Source: Chelonoidis abingdonii (taxonomy: Eukaryota; Chordata; Testudines; Testudinidae). Taken from it: a stretch of DNA of 64,000 nucleotides. The stretch covers positions 125,448,415 to 125,512,414 of the forward strand of contig NC_133773.1 of NCBI RefSeq assembly GCF_003597395.2. Reading direction: 5' to 3'. A model generated the notes under the pieces. The model searched no databases. It was given only the letters and a program-made list of their open reading frames with translations, and was not told where the DNA came from. How positions within the stretch are numbered: the stretch's first letter is position 1; each line of letters starts with the position of its first letter. Made by a program: the position numbers and the translations under genes. Positions 56,229-64,000 of the stretch are shown piece after piece.

Positions 56229-57545
56229 CACGCTGCAGAGGAGGCGAAAACCTCCAGGCCCCTGCCAATCCGCCCTGGAGGAAAATTCCTTCCGCACGAC
56301 CCAATATGGCGATCAGCTAAACCCTGAGCATGTGGGCAAGACTCACCAGCCAGCACCCAAGAAAGAATTCTCTGCAGTAATCTCAGTTCCCATCCCATCC
56401 GAACATCCCCTCCACAGACCACTGAGCAGACTTATCTGCTGATAATCCAAGATCAATTGCCCAAATTAAACTATCCATCATATCATCCTCCCCATATACT
56501 TAGTCAAGCTTAGATCTTAAGCCAGAGTATAAGTCTTTTGCTTTCCACTACTTCTCTCGGAAAGGCTGTTCCAGAGACTTCACTCCCTAATGGGTTAGAC
56601 ACCTTCGTCTAACTTTCAAGTTCAGCCTAAAAGCTTTCCCTAATATCCAGTTTGTACACCATCCAGAGCCTTCGGCGTTCTGTCTTGTTGCCTACATGGA
56701 CTGTACTCGCAAACTTAAAGATAATTCCTCTCCCTCCCCTAACGTTATCCTCCCCCCCTGAATATTTATTATATAGAGCAAGCATATCCCCCGGGACCTT
56801 CTGCTTGCCTTCACTCTTGGCCAGGCTAACAGGAGCCAAGCTCTTTGAGTCTCCTTTCATAAGGACAGGTTTCCATTCCTCGGATACATCCTAGTAGGCC
56901 CGTCTCTGAACCTGTTCCAGTTTGAATTCATCCTTCTTAAACATGGGACACCAGAACTGCACACAATATTCCAGGTGGGGTCTGACCAGCGCCTCTTATA
57001 TATAACGGTACTAACACCTCCTTATCCTTGCTGGAAATACCTCGCCTGAATGCACACCTAAAACCGCATTTGTTTTTTTAATGGCCATATCGCATATTGG
57101 CGCTCATAGTCATCCTGCTATCAACCATACCCCATGGTCCTTCTCCTCCTCTGTCGCTTCCAACTGATGCGTCCCCAATGTTATATCTAAAATTCTATTA
57201 TTATTAATCCCTAAGTGCATGACCTTGCACTTTTCACTATTTATTTCATCCTATTTACTGTTACTCCCCAGTTTACAAGGTGGTCCAGCTCTTCTTTTTA
57301 TTCTGAATAGATATTCCCGGTCCTTCTCCGTGTTAGCAATACCCCCCCAGCTTGTGTGTCATCCGCAGACTTTACACTTAGCAACATTCCCGCTCTTTTG
57401 TTGCCAAATGGTCGCCAAGGTCAGTAATAAAAAGGTTAAATAAGATCGGTCCCAAAACCGATCCTTGAGGGACTCCACTAGTAACCTCCTTCCAGCCTGA
57501 CAGTTCACCCTTCAGTACGACCCGCTGGAGTCTCCCCTTTAATCA
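56229..57545 (-). mobile_element. CR1 LINE, third subfamily, truncated
   Basis: It begins with 'ggaggcgaaaacctccaggcccctgcc' and 'atatggcgatcagctaaaccctgagcat', a 3' UTR distinct from the other two CR1 types here. The minus-strand C-terminal ORF2 region and RT up to the 'cggtcccaaaaccgatccttgagg' block follow. It ends near 57545. Confidence 0.88.
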
Positions 57546-58450
57546 GAGGAGCGTGAAAGCCTGGGAATGGAGTGCAGGTGAATTGGGTGAGTCTATTTAC
57601 ATTGTTTAGTAATGAACACACTGGAGATATATATTTTGGATTGCTATTTTCAAATTAATGAGTGCTTTGTTATTAATGTAAGTTGAAATGCATTGTTTTG
57701 TGCCAGATGGAGCCAGCAGCAACAAGGTCCAGGTTCAGTATCTAGGGGTTCCTTTTCAACAATACAACACAAAACCAGCTCAAGCCACTACCCAGTGAAC
57801 CTGGGACAATTACACACTACCTCAAGTGCCTCTGGGAGGCAATACTTCCCCTCTCACAAGCACAGAGTCTGAGTTTAGCAAAAACTTTTATTAAAAGGAG
57901 GGAATTAACTCAGCATTAATTTGAGAAAACACACAACTGGGGCTCAAACACAAATGAGGAAAAGACCCACCTCCAAGTAATTTGGACAGTGTCCTTTTTC
58001 CCTCAAGTCTAGTAACCTAAAAGTCACTTTACCATGCCCGTACTTTCTCTGTACCCCACTCACAGTTGCTGTCCTGGGCCAGTGCAGCCCCAGAGTTCAG
58101 GGGTTCATCTGCAGGGTTCATCTGCCATCCAGTGTAGAAGGCCGGGGGTGGATAAGGAGGCACCTTACACGGTGCACTGCTTGGGCACTCGCTCATTGCC
58201 CCAGAGGCCAGTTGCCAGCCTCTGTAGGGTCTGTGCTCTGGCCCTCTCCACCAGCTTCTCTGCTGGCTGCTTGCCACGCCTCCACCAGCTGCCCACTCAC
58301 CAAGATGTCTGCAGGGGCCCCCCACACACACTTAACACAATTCTCAGTAATTTCGGCTCTCAGTGGCGGAGCCTCACTGCTGGTGCACATGGGGCAGGTT
58401 CTTGCAATAGAGACCTGTTCCAAAGTAGGTCTAATAGTTAGACATAGGTA
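57546..58450. repeat. Possible retroelement (LTR-like) sequence, unclassified
   Basis: The interval from about 57700 holds 'gccagcagcaacaaggtccaggttcag', an AGCAAAAACTTTTATTAAAAG stretch (a possible antisense polyadenylation region) and a GC-rich right half. No boundaries were confirmed. Confidence 0.3.
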
Positions 58451-59299
58451 TCAGTGATTTTGTAGGCCAAAAGGCTAATAGGAAGAAATAGTCTCAAGTA
58501 AAATTTTCTCCATTTTTCTAGCTTTGAATTAGTGAGAAGAAATGGTTCTGAGTTTTTTTGCTGATTGTGTTAACATTTATTCTTAGAAGGATAGAAGTTT
58601 TATGGCTGTAATTGCCTTATTTGCTGTTTGGTGTGAGTGAAGAATGTATGGTAATTAACTGAGAAAGGACAACTGGGCCGGATGGTCAAGAAGGGAGTGG
58701 AGGAGTCAAGAGGCACCAACTTTATCATCAGTCACCTGGATGGCAGATTGATGACCCTAAAGCAAAGGCATACACCCCCAAGACAAAATAAGGAGTTGAG
58801 CCAAAGGGACAGATAAGAAACAGCTGCAGATCCTCCCACTAAGAACTCAAAATAAAGCTGATTAAGAGCAACCTTGAATACCTCGTGATTGACAGTTCCC
58901 ATGTGACATAGCAAGGTCCATAGACTTGTATGGAAACTTATCACTATAAAAGAAGGTTGTATTGCCATGGGATTTTGGGTTAGTTCTACATCAACACTGG
59001 AGCTTCAAACACATTAGACAGAGGCCCAGCTCCCCATCCCTCATGTGCAGTGCAGTTTCAGTTGGCCACTGAAACTGACTGAGCAACACTAAGGACTGGT
59101 AACTATAAGATAAGAACCAGCTGCAGAACCTTTTGGGGGGTGTGTGTGTGCATGGAAACATATGCTAATTTCAGTGCTTAAATTGTACTCTCAACACACA
59201 CAGTGAATTGCCTTTTGCTTTAAAAGATTCCATTTGCTTCTTATAAGAAGCTCTGAGCATGTAACAAGACCCTCAACTGAGTCTAAATGGGCACTTTTA
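58451..59299. other. No firm feature
   Basis: Contains a CTATAAAAGAAGG TATA-like phrase near 58945 and an 'accagctgcaga' duplication (about 58823 and 59118). No gene was recognised. Confidence 0.35.
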
Positions 59300-59696
59300 T
59301 TATACCCTAGAGTAAGGAAGGGTCAAATGGTGTCTACACCACCAGGTACAAGTACCTGTCCCCCACCCTCTTTCAACTCATTGGACTTTGGACCCTATTT
59401 CCCCTGCCAAGTGAGTAGCACTCGGTTGAAGGTGAGTCCCTGCATTGGGTTATACTATGTACAGTTCTGCTGCCCTCGGTTCACATAACAAGGATAACAC
59501 TCTTTTACTCCTGCCCCAATAACAAGGAGACTGAGGATCCAACACCAGCCACAAGTGATCATTTTGGCAAGCAATCCCATCATGCTGAGCACCTAGACAG
59601 GGTGGGTGTATCCATGCAAATAAAATCAGCTTCTGAAGTCTTTTTCCACCGCCCACCATTAGATGTCAGGGGAGAGCTCATTTGACTCTGCTTACA
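59300..59696 (-). mobile_element. ERV LTR fragment, same family as 33340-34615
   Basis: On the minus strand it starts TGTAAGCAGAGTCAAATGAGC and continues 'ctgacatctaatggtggg', matching the LTR at 33340 (TGTAAGCAGAGTCAGGATGAG, 'ctgacatctggtggtg'). It decays toward 59300. Only the 5' part of the LTR is visible. Confidence 0.6.
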
Positions 59697-59826
59697 ATGT
59701 TTGCTGTTTCAGGGACATGTTCTAAATCTTGGTATAAGCTTTATTTAAAAAAATTGATTAGTTACTATGAGACTTTATACATTTGATGGACTGTAGGCAT
59801 GGTAAATAATCACAGCTTGAAGCAGA
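59697..59826. other. AT-rich spacer
   Basis: Nothing recognised. Confidence 0.4.
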
Positions 59827-60045
59827 AGCAGCAAAGAGTCCTGTGGCACCTTATAGACTAACAGACGTTTTGGAGCATGAGCTTTCGTGGGTGAATACCC
59901 ACTTCGTCCGATGCATGTCACATGCATCTGACGAAGTGGGTATTCACCCACGAAAGCTCATGCTCCAAAACGTCTGTTAGTCATAACGTGCCACAGGACT
60001 CTGCTGCTTTTACAGATCCAGACTAACACTGCTACCCTCTGATCT
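59827..60045. mobile_element. Penelope-like palindrome with best-preserved hammerhead-like core
   Basis: Two inverted arms of about 90 bp (59829-59917 and 59921-60011) meet at a 3-base spacer (TCA). The plus strand has CTGACGA (59928-59934), hairpin GTGGGT-ATTC-ACCCAC (59936-59951), GAAA (59952-59955), then GC-TCAT-GC and TC. This fits a minimal hammerhead with a 2-bp helix III and UC cleavage site. The minus-strand arm reads CGGACGA, one base off. A tail with 'gatccagactaacactgctaccctctgat' follows. Helix I is not evident in this arrangement. Confidence 0.7.
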
Positions 60046-60399
60046 TGAAGTAGGTCTTTCTTTTAATGTATCTCATAGTTTTGCATTAAAAGAAGTATAG
60101 AAAGGATTATTTTTCAGAAAACTGAATACACCTCTTTTGTAAAAGACATCACCATAAGACATAATGATATTCAAAATAGTATAGTAAGATGTTAAGTTTT
60201 CTATTATACATATAGTTGAATTGATCCCTAGAGGTTTCAGATATAACAGTCAAGTCTCAAAAAATATACCTTATACTTACTAACCTGAGGATTGATCTAG
60301 TAGAATAAAAAATACCTGAACAAAATTTTAAAAACACAACCTATTTTCCTAGTCTAGATGTAGCCTACAGTTTGCATTCCTCAGGCAGTCTTCAACTTC
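60046..60399. other. No recognised feature
   Basis: AT-rich. Nothing recognised. Confidence 0.4.
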
Positions 60400-61250
60400 A
60401 GATATGGGGGCAGGTAGCTGTTATAGGGCAGCCCCACTTGGAGTGCCCTTCTGGGGCAGGTTGCAGCATGACAGGCATGCCTGTCTCAGTTTCCCCTCAG
60501 ATGACCCAATAATTTCATTTCAGGGTTTGTTGTCTCAATACTACTTGGGGCTGGTTTCTTACAATAACATAGTCCAAGTAATCTATAACAAAAGTCCCAA
60601 ACACATCATCTATTTCTCATATCAGTGCAAGACATCTCATCCCCAAATGTCCCATATACCACACACTGGCACCTTTGCCCACATCTGGACACTGTCAGTC
60701 CTCTTCTGTCCTTCTACCAGGACAGCCACTTCACTGGTTCCAACTGGAGTGCAACCCCTGTTTTCCCAGTAGGAACCTCCACAAGTTGTTGGAAGCGTCC
60801 TTGCCAGGGGAGAATCCCTCATTCTTTCCGGACCTCTCACTGTCTCCAGCCCTGGAGATGTCAGCTTCTCCCATTTTCAGTCTCCTCAGGTGACAGCCAG
60901 CAGGCAACTCCTTTGGCTGCTGCTTCTCCTGCCTTTAGCCCTCTCTAGTCCTTTGGCCCTGACTTAGAGACACAAGCCAGCAAACCCATCTTGCTGATTT
61001 CCTGCCTTCTGCCAGCAACCACCTTCTGCTTCCTTCCAGGACTCCTCCAGTCACTAGAGCTGGCCTATGGCAACTCTCACCTGCCCTTCCTGACTGAACC
61101 AATCTACTCTGACTCATTGGGTTTCTCACTGATCCTTTTATAGTGTCCAGGAGCTGCCTCTTAATTGGCCAAATTGGAGCACCTGCGCTGGCACAGGGGC
61201 ACTGGACCTACTTCATGTACTGAGGCCAACCACTCTGTGATAGTGGTGTT
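60400..61250 (-). repeat. Possible ERV LTR in minus orientation
   Basis: A CT-rich segment has a minus-strand TATA-like TATAAAAGGATC near 61130-61141. It has a high density of 'ccagcaa/ccttcc' phrases and no conserved frame. Ends and family are unconfirmed. Confidence 0.35.
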
Positions 61251-62590
61251 TTAGGGATGCTATTTAACCTCTTTTCAAAGGTTTAACTTCCTGGTCATGC
61301 AAACAGACCCTGGTCTACCAGCTGACATCCATTCTATCTCTCTCTCCATGCATTTAAAAATTGAGCTTGTCGATGTCCATAACTTAGTTTTAACATAATT
61401 CTATTCCATTTTGACTATCACCTGTTAACAAATACTACAGGACCATCTCTCACAGGAGTCTTATTATCTATTTAAAAAAATTGCAGCACAGAGTGATTGA
61501 TTTAGAGAAATGGATTTAGAATTCAGACTGCATTCTCCATTAAAACAACAACTTTAAGGTGGTTCAAAATCTGGCCTAAAGGAAGCTGAGAATCTGTCTT
61601 TAGAAATTAGCCAGCTGTAGCTAATTTGGATACATTTTCACTTTTGTTAATGAACACATTTAGAATTACTTATTCTCATTATGAATGTTCTGACAAAGCA
61701 CTTGGTCTGACTTCTGCAGAAAAAAAATCTGTGGGAAAATGAAAGTATGTTAACCTGAAAAAATTATGAATAAAATCAAATTGAAAAACAAAAAAGCAAC
61801 ATGTTTGAAACTTATTGTCAAAACATTATAGTACATAATGAACACTAATTTAAAGATGTATCCTCAGTTATATACACACAGGAAATACGCTACCCATAAA
61901 ACTTGGGGAATTGATTTAGTAATTTAGAGGACAGATGGTTGGTATTTGCTTGCTGACACAATAACACCAAATGCTCACAAACTTATTTTTCAGATTTTCC
62001 TGTCAATTACATTCATAGGATCTGATCCTGGAAACATATACATACCTTAGTAATGTACACTCTGAATAATCTCATTGACCAGTGCAAAAGTGCTCACAGA
62101 ATCGGTATGTCAGCTTATGCCTTTGAAACTCTGTTCTGGTCAGTAAGTGTTTCCTATGCATCCAGAGAACCACAACAAGGTGGGTAAAAGGTAGGCCAGA
62201 GAAGAGACATCTAGATAAGAACCTGAATAAGAGTTTTAGCTATGTAAACAGAAAAAGAATGCCAGAACTCAGAAATATTGTGGAGGAAGAAATGGCAAGA
62301 CTTGTAAATAACCTGGATTTGTAGGGCTAGAAAACAGAATCAAAGATGAATATTTGAGGATGATGGTGCTATCAGTAGTTACGGAGAAAGGAGGGAGCGG
62401 AGGGCTTGGAAGAGAAGATAAGGCTTCCATTTGATCATATTAAGATTAAGTTGATTGGGAGACACTACAAGGAAATGTTTTGGTTTTTCCTTTTTTTAAA
62501 GTTCTAGGCTCTGTGTACATGAGCAAAAACAAGAGACCAAGTGTTCTGGGTATGCTCAAAAGCTTGACGCTATAATCTCATCAACATAAA
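61251..62590. other. AT-rich sequence, nothing recognised
   Basis: About 1.3 kb with no repeat termini or coding signal recognised. Confidence 0.4.
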
Positions 62591-62633
62591 TTGGTTCAAT
62601 AAAAGATATTGCCTCACCTACCTTGTCTCTCTA
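62591..62633 (-). repeat. Fragment of the repeat seen at 16603-16682
   Basis: TTGGTTCAATAAAAGATATTG then 'cctcacctaccttgtctct' is the reverse complement of the 16.6-kb repeat phrase. Confidence 0.55.
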
Positions 62634-62669
62634 ATTGCTATTATCAACATAGGAAAATCTTTTCTACTT

Positions 62670-63247
62670 ACAGTGGAATCCTGTTATAAGCGGGGCTTGG
62701 AAAAAAATTACCTAACATCTTTGTTGGGGTAAAAAATTCTTGTGCTGCCATGCTCAGAGTCTTCTCTAATTAAAAATAGTAATACCACTTTGTGTATACC
62801 ATTAATTATTTGACTAACGTTTCAGAACAGGGCTGCATAAAATAAATGTTAACATACTGAATTTGTCTTGCATTTGTTCTTTTATTCCTTGTTACTCATA
62901 TTTTTCTCTCCTTCAACATTGTATATGGGTGTCTTTTTTTTCTCCATTTTGTTGTTTCTAAGTCTAGTTTTCCCTCCCTTCCTTTCTCTCCTTACTAGTT
63001 TTTGTTTGCTCCTTCCTTCTGTGTTCTCTGTGTCTCCTTCCTTCATTCCTTTCTCCTTAATTGCTTACTTGTCTCCAAGTCTCTCACTTTCTCATGTCTC
63101 CCCTTAACCTTCTTTAACTTCTCTTCCACCACCATGCACACAGTTTTCTTTCCCTCAAATCACATATGTGCACAGAAGCAATATCTCAATCTTGCAAAGA
63201 CTACTAAGCATTTTAATGTTAGAACAAGGTGTTCAAGTTATTATTTA
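62670..63247. other. Possible mariner end at 62674; pyrimidine-rich tract 62870-63140
   Basis: CAGTGGAATCCTGTTATAAG at about 62674 resembles a Tc1/mariner end without a partner. The following 270 bases are strongly T/C-rich ('tccttcc', 'tctcctt') and give meaningless open frames. Confidence 0.4.
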
Positions 63248-63352
63248 GCCCATGAAAGCTTATGCCCAAGTAAATGTTAGTCTCTAAGGTGCCACAAGGA
63301 CTCCTTGTTTTTGCTGATACAGACTAACATAGCTACTGCTCTGAAACCTGAA
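63248..63352 (+). mobile_element. Penelope-like right-arm fragment
   Basis: CCCATGAAAGCTTATGCCCAA, then 'gttagtctctaaggtgccacaaggactcc' and 'gatacagactaacatagctactgctctg', matches the right arm and tail of the other copies. The left arm and CTGANGA part are absent. Confidence 0.65.
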
Positions 63353-63523
63353 TATCTCAAAAGCTTATTTATCTTTACCTGCAGCCAACTCACATAAGGG
63401 TGTGAAATTTGTTCTTACATTTGAAAACGTTATCAGAGAAATTACAAGGCTATGTGTTATCCCTATGCACATATACGCAAGGTTAGAATTTATCACCATC
63501 CCATTGTGCTCTCTGTTTACTTA

Positions 63524-63815
63524 GGGAATGTCTACATTTGCAGTCATAGAGTGTGATGGCAGCTCATGCTGACATACCCAAGATAGCTTTAATCTAAGTA
63601 GCTTGGCTACCAGGAGCCGTGACAGCTTGCTTTACTCATGTGGCTAGCCCATGCTGATTGCCAGGGGTCCAGGCAGGCTTGTACCTCCCTGGCTGAAGCA
63701 TGAGCTGCCATGGCTTCACTCTTCTGATACCCGAGATAGCTAGATGAAAGCTAGCTCAGGTATGTCCACTCAATCTACACTTGTAACCCATGACTGCAGT
63801 GTAGACAAACCCTAA
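63524..63815. mobile_element. hAT-type MITE
   Basis: The left end AGGGAATGTCTACATTTGCAG and the right end CTGCAGTGTAGACAAACCCT are inverted. Internal 'gcagctcatgctgac' and 'gcatgagctgccatgg' arms are also inverted. Non-coding. Confidence 0.75.
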
Positions 63816-64000
63816 ATCAGCAGTTTTAAAATAATTTCTTAAACTGAGGGAGACAGCAGCCAGTGTGGCACAGACTGAGCACAAAGGAATTTGGACTGAG
63901 TATGAATGTGTCTCAGAGGAAGATTAGGCTGTTTGTTAACTAAATTAAACCACTAAGAAAGTAGCTTCTTTTTGAATGAGAAAACCTACTTCTTAGTGAC
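63816..64000. other. No recognised feature
   Basis: Window end. Nothing recognised. Confidence 0.4.

Noticed and set aside
62868..63280. Leu/Ser/Phe-rich plus-strand frames as membrane proteins
   Set aside because: Produced by a T/C-rich tract; no start context or homology.
1..64000. Bacterial-type operons, toxin or phage systems
   Set aside because: Intron structure, low coding density and vertebrate repeats throughout exclude this; no such genes were seen.

Overview
This is vertebrate nuclear DNA, most likely from a turtle. That assignment is an inference from the repeat content: CR1 LINEs of several subfamilies, a DIRS1-like tyrosine-recombinase retrotransposon, many hAT and Tc1/mariner miniature elements, Penelope-like palindromes, endogenous-retrovirus LTRs, and a tRNA-derived SINE with a CR1-like tail. 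There are no bacterial-style operons. Nearly all short open reading frames are shadows or transposon relics.

Only one host gene is clearly visible. The first coding exon of RGS12 lies on the minus strand (coding bases 10974-12833, 620 codons, PDZ and PTB/PID domains), with a clean splice donor at its 3' end and a splice acceptor at about 12939. Positions 1-10973 are therefore the next intron. The left part of 12940-64000 is the preceding intron. A GC-rich, CpG-rich region at about 37.3-38.3 kb is the best candidate for the RGS12 promoter and untranslated first exon. It carries two inverted ZNF143/THAP11-type sites, an NRF1-like site and strong minus-strand donor sequences. If so, everything to its right is upstream intergenic sequence.

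Layout by region. 1-10.9 kb: intron with a CR1, hAT elements and a 4.4-kb DIRS element that itself contains a Penelope-like insertion. 10.97-12.94 kb: RGS12 exon. 13-37 kb: intron with solo LTRs, a Tigger-type MITE inside an LTR, a second DIRS relic, mariner and hAT MITEs, and a plus-strand LINE cut by an LTR. 37.3-38.3 kb: CpG island. 38.3-64 kb: dense nested repeats, including hAT copies with exact 8-bp target duplications, another interrupted LINE, a SINE inside a CR1, two further CR1 subfamilies and more Penelope-like copies.

The most interesting material is the hammerhead-ribozyme-like core (CTGANGA, a 6-bp hairpin, GAAA) in the Penelope-like palindromes, the inverted promoter motif pair, and several insertions whose target duplications allow the order of events to be read. 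No new enzymatic or defence system is evident. Boundaries marked approximate come from recognising repeat families by eye, without database searches.
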